Shown in pieces: positions 21,531 to 33,327 of a stretch of 64,000 bases of DNA; the first letter of the stretch is position 1; each line of letters starts with the position of its first letter. The notes beneath the pieces are model-generated. The model was given only the letters and a program-made list of their open reading frames with translations. It searched no databases and was not told where the DNA came from. The position numbers were made by a program, and so were the translations under genes. Source of the DNA: Platycnemis pennipes (taxonomy: Eukaryota > Arthropoda > Insecta > Odonata > Platycnemididae); contig OW121854.1 of assembly GCA_933228895.1 (NCBI GenBank), forward strand, positions 5,273,131 to 5,337,130, given 5' to 3'.

Positions 21531-24158
21531 TAATTAATTAAACTACCGTATTTATTTTGCAGGGGCGTGACGTGCCATGATTGAGCGCCTATGCTTTCAT
21601 CCTCTTATACTCGCAAATAATCCCAGAAAAAGGTAGAGTCGATTGAAAATATGATCTCTAATATAATGATGCTTATGGGAGTGTAAGTTCTATTTTTTTT
21701 CAATTAAAACTCGGTCGTACTATACTTTCCTCAACGCCTTATGCTTTAAGGCACCTCATACAAAATATTATTTGAAGTTCTGTTAGTTCGAAGAAATTTG
21801 TCAGAAGCTCGTATTTAGATATATTCATTGATTCTTTTAGATTCTCTGATATTTGTGAACCGATTTCTCTACAGGGAGCATTGTTGAGAGGTTCAAGGCA
21901 ATGCCTCGGTGGCGATATGATGGAATGGAGCGCCGTAAAGGGTGGACACGGTCGCGAGACGGGGGAGGTTGGATCGGATGGGAGAAAGAAAGTTTGTGTC
22001 CGCTGTGCTGGGAAATTCCGAGCGTCCGTGGGAACACAGGGACGGAAGAGAAGGCTTGAGAGGAGGAGAGAGATAAAGGAGTGAGAAGGAGGAAGAGGAA
22101 TGCTCGCCCCCGTGGACGGAGAGGCAAGGTAATGCCTTTGTCTTCGCCTTCCACCCTTCCGCCGACGAATGAGGAGGAGATGCAAACATAATGGGGGGGG
22201 GGAGGCATTCCCAGAGTGCAAAGCGTCGCCTGAGAACCCCTTTCCTCCCCTCCGCCCCCAACGATCGCCTCCCCTCCCACCCCGTCCTCCCGCAATTATT
22301 TGGCGTTTTGCCGCGATAAATCAGCTGTCAATGCGGACATTTAAGAGACGAAGAGGCCTAGGCGGCACATCCCGCTGATTTCAGAAATTAAATTCCCGTT
22401 CCCGCGATCCTGAACTGTTTTTTTTTCTTTTACTGTCCCCCCCTCTCCTCCCCATCTCTCTCGCGCTCACCTCGAATGATTAGACAGATCGAGACGTGAA
22501 GAAATATCGAATCGTAATTGAATTTGGAAAAAATGCGCATCGTGAAAAAGTTATTCCTCTTCGTGATTGGACGAAACCGTTTCATTACCGTGTCATTTTT
22601 CTCCCGAGGGTGGAAAAATATTGATCCTTGTCGGCGTGATGCAAGCGGATAAAAAAAAAAATAAAACTTACACCGCAGCGTAGTTATGAGGGGAAGAGCA
22701 TGAGTAATTAATTAGTCACAGTAGCTAATGAGGCATGTTTGATTTCCATGCTTCAGGAGTGGAGAATGATGAGCCATGGTCAAGTGATAAACATTGGATA
22801 CGCCATGCACTGTTTAGCGGAGTCGGAATTTATCAGGACGTAGTTTATTTGTGATGATCAATTGACTGATGATTAATAAAGGGTCTTCTTTTCTAGTTCT
22901 TTTTTGCTTACGGGAAGAGTCCATGGAATGATTTTACGGGATGAAGGTGACGCGATGAAGGATTTTGCAGCGAATAATCAGACGTAGGTAGTTTCTTGCG
23001 ATGAGTACCTAGAAGATTTAAAAGCATTCTGAGTCAACTCATTTACAGCAATGTAACGATTAATCCTGTCGTATTCAATTGTTTTGCGTGATTGCATTTC
23101 TCAAAAAATGCTAATGGTACATTATTAGTAGGTAGGGACCAATGCAGCAAGCATTTGACATTTCCCAGGCATCTTTCAGATCAGTTTAACACACAATCTT
23201 GTCAAATACAAATACTTTAAGAGAGATTAATGAATTACTGTTTTTTTTTATAAAATACCTCGCAGGTCAGAACAAGGATTGTGAGAAAATCTTGATTTTG
23301 ACTTATAAGCATCCTCAGTTGCCCTGTATTTTACAGAACTCCTAACTTTAAAACCCTTTGCACTTCATTCTAAGGTGATAGGATAAAAAAAAACTTTATC
23401 CCATGAGGGAGTTTGAAATTTGGTACCCTATCGCGCGTGAAGTTGCTTTATTTCGTATATGACTTTATACCTCTCTAGTAGAAGTAAAATTGGTCTTTCC
23501 CTTGCTAACTTTAGGACTGGGTGAGCCATGGCAGTGGTTTTCTGATGTGAAGTCACCTCCTGCCACACATTTCCATATTGGTTTGAAGGGTTCTATACAG
23601 ATGCAATGGTATTAGCATTTGATTTGCCATCCATCACTGATTTTTAGAGATAACGAAAGTTCCCTGTCAACGGACATTCCTGGGATGCTAAGAGATTTCC
23701 GAAGACGTGTCTCCGAAGCCCACCATCTCCTTGATTATCCACGGATGCTGTCTTCGGGTCTTTTCGGCTCTCCAGGCCCCCTGCTGGGCGACCCTTTCGC
23801 CGCCTCCTTACCCTCGCGCTCGTGCGGAAAGAATCAATCGGGTGTTGGGGAGGGCGGGGGGGGGGGGGGAAGGAATATTCTCAGCTAACCTCCTGTTGCA
23901 GTTAGCTCTCTCGACATCATCAACACCTTTCGACATTGTCATTGTTTGTCCCCTTCAGAAGGGCAGAGTTCCTGCGAAATAGCGGTCTCCGAAGTAAATA
24001 CACAATAAATGCTTCGTAGATTAGCGGTAACATTGTCAAAATATTTTCCTGCTTTACTGAGCTAAAACCTTAGTTCTGAAGTAGTGAAATAGAAATGGTA
24101 TTTAGATTAAAACTTCCACCGTTGCAGGGGCTACTTTGTGGAATGACGGCATCATTGG
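21531..24158. other. Unassigned; GC-rich 21880-22480
   Basis: No gene or repeat family was recognised. The GC-rich part has several overlapping open frames (minus strand 21739-22295, three frames), which argues for composition and not coding. G runs lie at about 22193-22202 and 23858-23870. Confidence 0.3.
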
Positions 24159-24328
24159 AGAAATAATTCACTTTGCACTTATTCTACGAATTTATTTTAA
24201 CCCAACCGGTATCGACGTTAGCCGATCGACGAATCTGGAGATTGTACCGCTGATGATGACGTGCTAACGTCGAAACCGGTTGAGTTAAAATAAATTCGTA
24301 GAATAAGTGCAAAGTGAATCATTTCTCT
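24159..24328. repeat. Foldback hairpin with hammerhead-like motif
   Basis: Arms 24159-24222 and 24263-24328 are near-perfect inverted repeats (shared TTCACTTTGCACTTATTCTA and ACGAATTTATTTTAAC). In the right arm: CTGATGA (24250-24256), one T, stem GACGT/ACGTC (24258-24262 and 24267-24271), GAAA (24272-24275), CCGG, then TTGAGTTAAAATAAATTCG. The left arm carries the mirror of the part after the loop. It is probably two copies of a small mobile unit in inverted order. Confidence 0.75.
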
Positions 24329-24954
24329 CATCAGTATTTAGATTGTTAAATTCCAGCATTAAATGCTAGGACTCGCTTTGTAATGGATGAAATCAATGAA
24401 ATAATTCTAATCAGCATATGGAAGGAAATCATGTAACGCACCCATAGTGCCACTATAATCCCCAAAGAAATTAGAAATGAAAATTTTGGAATTGAAATTT
24501 TATTTCTCCAGAAGTATTACATAATAGGATAACATATTTATGCATATATGTGCTTAAAATATGGAGACGTTTTGATTGTCAAGAAAGATACCTGTGTATG
24601 ACACCCTCTCAAACTTTGGAACCTGTGAACTAAAATAAAATATTTTGTTTAAAAATAAACAAAAGAACTTATGCAACGCCAAAATGAAATATTTTTTCGT
24701 GATAATTCCAAAGTAGAATTCAGCACAAGTATCCATCGACTTCCTCTTCTTGCTACAATCATTTCCTTAACCTTTGAAGATATACGTGTGAACTATTTAC
24801 ATGAATTGTAAAATCTGTCAACGAGTTGTACATTTTGGACACTGATTACACAAATTATCTTTTGTACAAAGAAATTTAGGCTTTTTTGCACCTGAAATCG
24901 ACGCTTGGCGAGTTCACATTTTGGAATGAATGTATGATGAATATAATAAAATTG
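24329..24954. other. Unassigned AT-rich stretch
   Basis: No coding signal or repeat match seen. Confidence 0.3.
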
Positions 24955-25040
24955 GTTGTATTCCACAAATATTTATTAACCGAAAGGTTTCGACCTTCTC
25001 AGGTCAAAACCCTGAATATGACCTGCGAAGATCGAATCCT
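24955..25040. repeat. Short inverted pair related to the 24159 hairpin
   Basis: On the minus strand, GACCTGAGAAGGTCGAAACC then GGTTAATAAATATTTGTGG. Facing it on the plus strand is GACCTGCGAAGATCGAATCC then TTTATTTTA. Both halves share the GGTCGAAACC and AATAAA landmarks with the hairpins at 24159 and 61427. Confidence 0.45.
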
Positions 25041-25118
25041 TTATTTTATATTTAAGTTTATTCTATTCATTTTGTATACCTTATTAAATGTTTGTCATTT
25101 AGTTATAAACAGTTTTTT

Positions 25119-25510
25119 GGTGCAACCTCTGACGTATGTCGACTTGGTGCAATCACAACTTAGCCCGCAAGCTACTTTGACTTATCGCAATGGGGTGGGG
25201 GAGGGGGGAGCACAGCCGACTCTGCCAATAGGAGCGATTGCGACAGGATCTGTGCGAGCAGACCTTCCGAGAACCCTCCTCTACCTCCTTCCCTTCCCCT
25301 AAAAGCAGTCAAGGACGGGAGGAAAATGACGTAAATGATATCAAAGCAGCTGTTTCTGTGGGCGTCGCCTTTCGCTTATTTTAATTTTTAATTTATGAGT
25401 GAATGATTGTGGTTAGAAGATTAATTTTTTCACTATCATTCACTTTCCGTTTCCATCTAACAATTTCGCGTACAAAATTGTGATTTCGGTTCCGAGCAAA
25501 CGCCCACATT
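25119..25510 (-). mobile_element. D repeat, truncated copy
   Basis: Reverse-oriented match to 263-806 from GGTGCAACCTCTGACGTATG to AAACGCCCACATT. It lacks the last roughly 140 bp of the full repeat. Confidence 0.75.
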
Positions 25511-25808
25511 AATGGAATTTTCGCATGCTAAATTAGCAGAAAATAAAATTATTCCTCCACAAATATTGAAAAGGCTCCTTATTTCGTTAAGGAGTTTCAT
25601 TTTGCCGATTTCTTTACCGCAGATGGCCAAATCCTTTATTTTTGACTCAGTTATTTTCTTTATTCATGGAAAACAACTCTGTTTTCCCAAAAATTCAGCT
25701 AATTCAAATTACGCATTGTATATTAGTTACATCCTACAAATAATATTTATTGCCTGTAATTATGCGAATACTGAACCATGCCTCGCCTGAGGCCATTCAT
25801 TCCCTCCT

Positions 25809-25985
25809 ACATACAACTACATAATGCCCTGCTAGCCTCCATAAAGGTGTGTGGCAGGGGGTGAATTCACACCAAACATGCCTTAAATATCATTCATAAA
25901 AAAGTATTAGTAACTCTACCCTGTTCTAAACTGCGCAATTTAAGAAAGCTAAACATATCAAACAAAGCATGCATTGGCAGAAATC
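25809..25985 (-). mobile_element. Family A 3' UTR fragment
   Basis: Decayed tail (CATACAACTACATAATGC), stem-loop CCCTGCTAGCCTCCATAAAG and A-type 3' UTR on the minus strand, truncated before the ORF. Confidence 0.8.
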
Positions 25986-26023
25986 CGAAAGTTCACCTTC
26001 CTTTTAGCATATAACAATGTCTC

Positions 26024-26057
26024 ACTTCAAGCACAACAATAATGTTGTGCTTGAAGT
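26024..26057. repeat. Perfect short palindrome
   Basis: ACTTCAAGCACAACA and TGTTGTGCTTGAAGT are exact inverted repeats around a 4-base centre. Confidence 0.7.
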
Positions 26058-27484
26058 AAGTACTATTTTTTATTTGAACACAATTTTCTTACCAAATTAC
26101 AATGCACAATCGTATTGCGTATTTTACTTCTACTCTTTGCAAGTATGCCCTGCTACTTTCGACTAGTGTTCAACAGGAGTCATCCGTGGTATTTATAGTC
26201 CTTGTCGTATAGCAATGGACGTGTGGTCTTTGATTTGGTCGAAATATCGGGGGGCGAGTGGATTAAAGCCTGCTTGTAACGGAAGTATCCCGCCTGGAGC
26301 TTGGTGTCCAACCCTGTTCTCATGGATACTCGAAATATTTTCCTGCGAAAAGAACGCCTCTCAAACAGACGCAAAAGCAAGTTCCCTGCGAGGAATTGGA
26401 TGCTCAAGAGAAGCCGCCGGACAAAAAACGTTTTCCAATACGAAAAAACTTGCCAATTCGAAAATTTCTTCTTAATTCAGCGTCGCGGGATAAGTGGACT
26501 GGAATACTGTCGGTCTGGGAGGAGAAGAATGGAGAGGAAATATTCCGGGGCATTCTCGAGCGCAATATTTTGAGCAGAGATCCTAGTTGCAGGAACGATT
26601 GAAAAGAAAAAAGAAGGGTGAAAACGCGATGCGGTGCGCAGTTTTTTGGAGACGAAGTCAATGCGAACGTGAACATGGAGCCGGCTTAATTGCACGAAGA
26701 TAGTAACGTAGGATTCCTTTCAAATAATTTAAGATTGCTAAAATACTATCAAAATTGTTCGTGCAGCAATAGTAATTACAGCACTTAAAACCAAACTACC
26801 ATTCGGACGATTATGAAGGAAGACGTTTGCCAATTTCAGTCTTATTGGCAACATATATTTTCATTGGCCGTTTCATGAGACTTCTGTTCCCTTGCGCTAG
26901 CTTAAAGTAATGGAAATAACATAAATTCGAGCTTTGAGTCAAACTATGGCGTTGATAATTCTCATCTACAATCATCATTGATATCTTAATCATGGATTTG
27001 AACCCTAATTTTCGACGCCGACGTTGGCGGTATTATCAGTAAACATCCAAGTTTCCCAAACCATATCCTGAAAATCATAAGAAGGAATCTAAAATCTATT
27101 CTCAACGAAATGACGTGAGTTAAATTCAATCTTCTTGCCAAAATTCTGGAGCTATCTTCTACAAATAAGTCAGTACTGGAGGGCATTTTAAGGAATGGAT
27201 GCTTCTTAATGTAGGAGTAGGTTAATCGTATATTGTTGGCTCTTTTATTATATGGGTCAAGTGTAGAGTCGAAAATATAAATCAATATCCTAATACCGGC
27301 GCTAAGATGGCGTCTTCGCTGGCAAGAACCCAGCGCAAAACTTATCGAAGTCTCCAGGCGTACAAGCTACGGTATTGACGTAACTTGTTTGGAAGGCTAA
27401 TTGGTACTCTGAATAAGGCAAAATGTAATGAAGCGGTTAAAATGAAAAATATCATGTTTGAATTCTTCCAACAGTCGTAAATTA
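26058..27484. other. Unassigned
   Basis: Nothing supported. Overlapping frames of 60-99 codons at 26180-27285 occur on both strands and in several phases without a recognisable domain. Confidence 0.3.
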
Positions 27485-28512
27485 TAGAGATGGGTCGAAT
27501 AGCAGAATTCTCGAATTCGACTATCAAATTTCAAATGCCTTGAATACATTGAAATTAATAGCATTGAAATTAATACGCTAAATTCTATTATGCTAATTAA
27601 AGTTGTTGCTTGTTTAAGTAAACATCAACAAGTTGATTAAATTCAAACATAAATTCTGCTTTCAAAATGTCCAATACATAATAAAATAGTTTTTCTACCA
27701 ATAGTGGACTGTTGAATACATTAACGTATATAAGCGTTAATATGTGAGCAGAAAATGTTAATGTTTTCACCATGTTCTCTCCAGTTTTGAATTAATACTA
27801 TGTAGTTCATCAACTGGCCAAATATAGCGTGATAAGCATTATTATTCGATATCTCGAAATCTGTTTAGCAGCGTTTACACGTAGCAGTTGACTGCTATGG
27901 CAGTCGCGAGATGCGCGATATATCTATATCGCTACTGCTATGATGCGTCTGCACCAACTTCTATGCAGCTTAAAGCCCCTATTTAGGCGTTGCACCAACA
28001 AATAAAAAGTTTTATTTCAATAGTGATCGATGCCTAAATTTTCATTGAATTCATCAAGCAATAAATTCCATCGACGATTATCTTTTGTCCCCATTCTTTA
28101 AAGATCAGAATTTCCCCTTTTGGGGAGGGATATCCTTGTTATTATATCCAAATTCCGTCGCGTTTATCTTTACGTTGGCGATTGTGTTGGATACATTTCC
28201 GCTGGAAAGTAGACGGGCGTCAACTTTGCTAATAGCTCGAACTAGGATCGATAGTGTTCGGCATGTGTCCAGTATCGACCTGAACTCGCATCGCAGTTGC
28301 TATTTACACAAGCCAGTGGGGCGTAATAGTTGTTGGAAGTTGACTGTCATAGCAGTGAACTGCTACGTGTAAACGCAACTTTAGGGTTATCATTCGAGAT
28401 CTCGAATATCGAATTCTTTTAGCATGCATAATTAGTCTAGATCTCGAGTATCGAATACTTCCTAGTATTTCGAGGTATTCGAGTATTCGCGGGTAGTAAT
28501 CGCATGTCTCTA
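27485..28512. mobile_element. Candidate outer DNA element split by a MITE
   Basis: The ends are similar in inverted orientation: TAGAGATGGGTCGAATAGCA at the left, and at the right the reverse complement of CGGGTAGTAATCGCATGTCT then CTA. Sequences rich in TTCGA/TCGAAT fill both flanks (27500-27530 and 28395-28490), and they resume on either side of the inner MITE at 27871-28376. The inverted-repeat match is imperfect, so the outer boundaries are tentative. Confidence 0.4.
27871..28376. mobile_element. MITE with GCGTTTACACGTAGCAGTT termini
   Basis: The left end GCGTTTACACGTAGCAGTTG then ACTGCTATGGCAGT faces the right end, whose reverse complement is GCGTTTACACGTAGCAGTTC then ACTGCTATGACAGT: 34 bp with two mismatches. 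The element is 506 bp and non-coding, and the CTGCTATG motif also recurs internally. No clear target duplication was found. Confidence 0.85.
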
Positions 28513-29289
28513 GTTAAAACTCATATTCTTTGTCATTGCGGAATCCTTAATACCCACGGTTTATTTCCATTCTTAACTTCATAATGTATCTGTATTGTGA
28601 AGATGCCGACTGTAAACAGATTTGGGCATCCTAAATTAAGATTGGAATAGGAAATATAAATGAAATAGGACAAAGGAAAAATATGTGGCAATGCTTAATA
28701 AATCCTTAACTTAGTACATTAACATGCTTATTAAAAAGTTGAATGCATTAAAAAACTAGTCCCATCATGTGCCTGAATCTACAAGTCCAGTGTTTGCATT
28801 TTTTTTAATTCGGTGAAAATATCAAGTATGCTGATGCGTAAAATGTGTTTGACATTCAATTCCAGAATATGAAAGCGCATTAACATGCACGCATTCGCGA
28901 GTGCAGTTTCGATTGCATGCCCATGGAGTTTTTAAAAACAACGTTTATTTTAAAGTTTTTCCCGTTTGAGTCGTCGGACAGGAATTTGAAGGGAAGGGCG
29001 ACAGTGGTGGCGCCATCATCCGACTCAAACGTTGTCATTAGAGACACGTGTTTGTTGTGCGGAAACAACTGCATCTCGATGCATGATCGCAAATATAATT
29101 TGATAATAACCATCTATACTGGGACAGTTCTTGTTTTGGCCGAAGGCTAGATGAAAATTGGTAACGGAAATATGAGACATATATTTGAAGACATTTTAAG
29201 ACATATATATATAAATTAGCCAATCGGATGATTGATGAAATTTCGGTCAGTATTGTATATGCTCATTTTACCTCATGGGATGGCCATAT
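28513..29289. other. Unassigned; contains a possible coding remnant
   Basis: The plus frame 28917-29150 includes RDTCLLCGNNCISMHDRKY, with a CxxC pair, and the minus frame over the same DNA is also open. An inverted repeat (GTTTGAGTCGTCGGA at 28966; TCCGACTCAAACG at about 29019) lies inside. I cannot assign a function. Confidence 0.25.
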
Positions 29290-29992
29290 CATCATCATGA
29301 GTCATCAATCCTCAGATTGGTTTGATGTAGCTCTCCACTGAGTTCTTTTATCGGCTAATCTCTTCATATTTACGTATTTATTCTCTTTCACATCATCACT
29401 TGCTCCATATATCTCGCGCAAGGCCTCCCTTTTGCCATTCTTCCCATCCAATTGTCCTTCAGCGATTGCTTCATCAGGCCATCGTGTCTTAAGAAATGGC
29501 CGATTAAGTTATCCCGCCTTCTTAGAGTTTTCAGCAGGCTTATCTTTTCTCCCACTTTTCATAAGACTTCTTCGTTTGTCACTCGATAGATCCATTTAAT
29601 TTTCATCATTATTCTGTAGCACCACATTACGAATGCTTCCACCCTTTTCTTCTCCGCTGCTGTTATCGTCCATGCCTCACTGCCGTAGAGAAACATGCTC
29701 CAGATGTACTTTCTGATCAACTGTTTCCTTACGTCTACGCTTGTATTTTATACCAGATATCTCTTGGTAGAATGCCCTCTTTGCCAGAGCTATTTTACTG
29801 GCTATTTATTTCTTGCTTCGTCCATCGTTGGTTACTTGACTTCCCAGATAGCACAATTCTTCCTCTTCCTCCTCAGACCTCTTCCAACTTTTGCTTCCCT
29901 AGTTTAACGTCGGGTTTAGCCTCATCTCATGCTGCACACTTATTTTTATTCTTAATGATCTTCATATGGTATCCGGCCATTGTCCTTTCTAT
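29290..29992 (-). mobile_element. Family C non-LTR copy, left arm of a head-to-head palindrome
   Basis: The minus strand reads AWTITAAEKKRVEAFVMWCY, then MKIKWIDLSSDKRRSLMKSG-like sequence with frameshifts, and ends in the C 3' UTR and an ATGATGATATGG tail near 29290. Its 5' truncation point at about 29992 coincides with that of the plus-strand copy next to it. CATTGTCCTTTC (29979) faces GAAAGGACAATG (about 29995) around the joint. Confidence 0.85.
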
Positions 29993-30658
29993 TGGAAAGG
30001 ACAATGACCAGATACCATCTGAAGATCAATAAGAATGAAACTAAGTGTGCAGCATGAGAAGAGGCCAAAACTAACGTTAACTAGGGAAGTAAATATGATG
30101 GCCATATATGTATTATTAATTTATCTCTTCAATCACCATAATACTAAATGCTCATTTCATCGTTTGAATAATTAATTCCTCTGAATAGAAGGCAAATACA
30201 AGCGTTGAAGTGAGGAAACATTTCATTAGAACATATGTCTGGAGCATTCCACTACACGACAGCGTAGCATGGACAATAACAGCAGCAGAGAAGTCCAGGC
30301 TGGAAGCATTTGGAATGTGTTGCTACCGAAGAATGATGAAGATAAAAGGAGTCGATCTAGTGACAAACGAAGAAGTGTCAAGAAGAGTGGGAGAGAAGAG
30401 ATGTCTACTGGAAACATTAAATAGAAGACGGGACAACTTAATGGGCCATATCTTGAGACACAATGGCCTGATGAAGACAATCGTCGAGGGAAAAGTGAAC
30501 GGGAAGAATGGAAAAGGCAGGCCTCGTGCGAGATGTATGGCGCAAGTGAAGAAGGATGTGAAATTGAGGAATTACGTCAACATTAAAGAGATTGACCGAT
30601 AGAAGAATGGAGTAGATTGCTGCGTCAAACCAATCCAAGGATTGTTGACCTATGATGA
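29993..30658 (+). mobile_element. Family C non-LTR copy, right arm of a head-to-head palindrome
   Basis: It carries the longest unbroken family C frame (30210-30602, 130 codons): FIRTYVWSIPLHDSVAWTIT, then LEAFGMCCYRRMMKIKGVDL, NEEVSRRVGEKRCLLETLNR, RRDNLMGHILRHNGLMKTIV and EGKVNGKNGKGRPRARCM. An insertion of about 90 bp of unrelated AT-rich DNA at 30096-30185 separates it from the palindromic 5' part. The tail ATGATGATGAATAG ends at about 30660. It contains no RT catalytic motifs. Confidence 0.85.
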
Positions 30659-30660
30659 TG

Positions 30661-32140
30661 AATAGAAGCCAGTAATGTAGTGTTAAACTAATTATAATAA
30701 GCGCTTATAGATTTTTCGAAACGTCATCATGAGTGTGAGTGGACTTTTTATTTGTTGATGCCAGTGGTAGTTAAGCCTAAGCAACTGGAATGTTAGTCTT
30801 GGCTTGCGCTGTGTAATCTGATGGGAGAGGTCTTCGAATCTCTCCAAACGCTCTATAAGTTTTTGTCGGTCGTTCATGCAGTAATGTTCGTGAAGTAATT
30901 CGAAATTTTTAATACTATTCCTATTTTTATTTTATGTAATTTCAGGAAATGTATATCATTAAACATAATAAGTCACCTATCAATTAAAAAATCGTGAATG
31001 CTTGGTCTTTCGTGGGAAAATACGGGAAACGTATAGTAAATAGTAATATTACCGCCTTCCAGGTCATATTTTCCTGGAGAAATAATGCAAAGTTATCATA
31101 AATAATAATGGAGATGGAGTGGAGAAAAGAGTAGATATATTGAAAGGAATAATTGAGCAAAGTCATGTTTAATTGGAAGATATGATTTCACAAATGTTCA
31201 ATGCTTGTTTTTAAACTTTAAGACACGGAGAATACACGTAATGGCGCGAAAGTCTAATGATATAAAGCTTCAGTGATGAGCTCTTAAAATGTATACCCAT
31301 ATTCATTTGGAAGTAAAACTCGTGGTAGAGAAGTAGCTGGCGAAAAATGTAAATGAGGACATGAAGGCGTATCTTATGAAGAGAGTTTCTTTATATTAGC
31401 ATGAGACGTGGTAACTGGGAGTATAGCAAGGATTGAAATCTTCCTGTGCCCTTTTTAAAAGCCCTTTCATTGTTGGGCCCCTCCCCCATCCGTGACCTCC
31501 AGAGAGGACCATCCACGGCCCCATGGGGGGGGGGGGGGGAAGGGGCAAGGAAAACAAAGAGTAAACTCTCCCACGACCCCAAGAATCTCTCATTTATGAA
31601 ATCCGCATATAAGGGATTCGATCTCAATCACTCAAGAGCGAAACCTTTAAGCGCTCCCTCCGGAGAGGAATGGATTTCGCGGCGATGGCAAGGACTCCAG
31701 ATTCCGAGACCACAGGATTCCTTCGGAGGATTCTTTGGCGGATTACGTCGGAGGGCTCCCCTTTGTCCCAGCGCCGAACCGACTTAAGATGGAGCCATTA
31801 AATAATTTTTTCGACTTAAAAGGCAGAGAAGTTGGAAAAGATCTGTCATTGCGAACGAAACTTGAAGGAATCTGATATGCGTGGATTCAATCGAACCCGC
31901 CTTCTAAGTCGAGTTTGGACGAACCGTGATTTTTCCCTTCTTGCAAGAATCCGAGAGAGCTCACGTTTTCCCATGTGGCCACAGTGCAGAAGGAGGGACG
32001 CCTATAAACGCTGGCGCCATCAAGGAGCAAAGACGTCCTCGGACGGAAATGGCTCAAGGTATAGGTACACTTCTTACGCTTTGCACTGCATTGAGGCGTT
32101 TTTGGGTTTTTCTTTACTTCAGGAAGTTATATCAAAATAT
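30661..32140. other. Unassigned; GC-rich 31440-31800
   Basis: No repeat match or gene. A run of 13 G lies at about 31527-31539, and open frames around it on both strands are compositional. Confidence 0.3.
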
Positions 32141-32275
32141 ATATAAACTGGCCTACCATCCCGAGGTCCCGGGTTCGATTCCCGGTAATGATGGATTTTT
32201 CAGTGGCAAAACGGTCCCAACTTGAGTGCCTAGTGGAGGGCATATCAGGTTCAGTACTCCGTCCGTCTCGACTCT
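32141..32275 (+). mobile_element. tRNA-derived SINE, type S1, 5'-truncated
   Basis: A good B box (GGGTTCGATTCCCGG at about 32169-32183) is followed by the S1 body: GGCAAAACGGTCCCAACTTG, AGTGCCTAGTGGAGG and CAGGTTCAGTACTCCGTCCG. The same blocks occur on the minus strand at 54230-54330. The A box has been lost or mutated. Confidence 0.75.
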
Positions 32276-33327
32276 TAGCACCCCAAACTCAACAGTTCCC
32301 AAGTTTCTTAATGACCCTTAGTTTCATGTTCACCTTCACCTCCTCAGTGATGGCCTCATATTTCTGAGGTATCGTCCTTAGAATTTCACTCCAGATAGTA
32401 TCGACTTCTCTCCAAATCCTGGCCTCGGTAAAATAAAGTTTTTTTCGGTAGCTATGGTGGGAGATGAAAAATGATTAGGATGCTAACTTAAAGAGGGGAA
32501 AGTTGAGCGGGGAAAATGTAAGATTTGTAGACAGAGTAGGAAGGGTAGAAAGAGATACGCCGGCATCAGGATAGTCCGACGAAACGCGCCAAAAATCCCT
32601 TTGTTTTACATACTGCTCGACGTCGGGAGTGCTGAACTTGAAATATCCTGAAAAAGGCACTCAAATCGGAAACTACTTAGCATTGAAAAATTTCTCCCAC
32701 TCCTGGCCACCACATTAGCCTGTCATCCATGGCCTTCATGCCATCATGGTCGTAAAATATTTGTGGAAAGAAATTATGGATTTCAGTAACTAGCATGCAG
32801 CCTATTTCATCATCCTGAGTCCACTAAATCCTTGCGTGAGACGAAACAGACACGTTTACCGTGTCCACTATGTTATGTGTTAACAACAATGCAATCACTC
32901 AAAGATGGGATATTTTTATGAACAAAATCTCTAATTTTAATTATTCAAACTATATAAAGGCAGGCCTTGATTATAAAAACTTGGCGATAATGTCCGCAAC
33001 CTAAAAAAAGTGCTTTCTTTCCGCTGTTTATATACTTCATGGAACGTGTGAACTCCTTGTATGCAAGGTAAACAATCACTGATGACGTCATTGGATCAAC
33101 TGCACCACCTTTTGTTTTCGAAAATTTATTCTCTCTGAGCGTGAAAGATTTCCCTGAAGTGCGTTCATTCTAGGAAAATTACTGATAAACTTATTTCACT
33201 CCCAAAGTAAAAAAGTTTTGGGGGAACAATCTCTAGATTTTAAAGGAATTTCTTCAGAAAAAAGTTTTCATCAGAGAATTAAAATTTTTCCCTTGCTTTT
33301 ATTTATAATCTATGAAATTCTTAAAGG
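32276..33327. other. Unassigned
   Basis: AT-rich with no recognisable repeat or coding signal. Confidence 0.3.

Noticed and set aside
21739..22295. Overlapping minus-strand ORFs of 122-160 codons
   Set aside because: Three phases open over the same GC-rich DNA; no phase is preferred.
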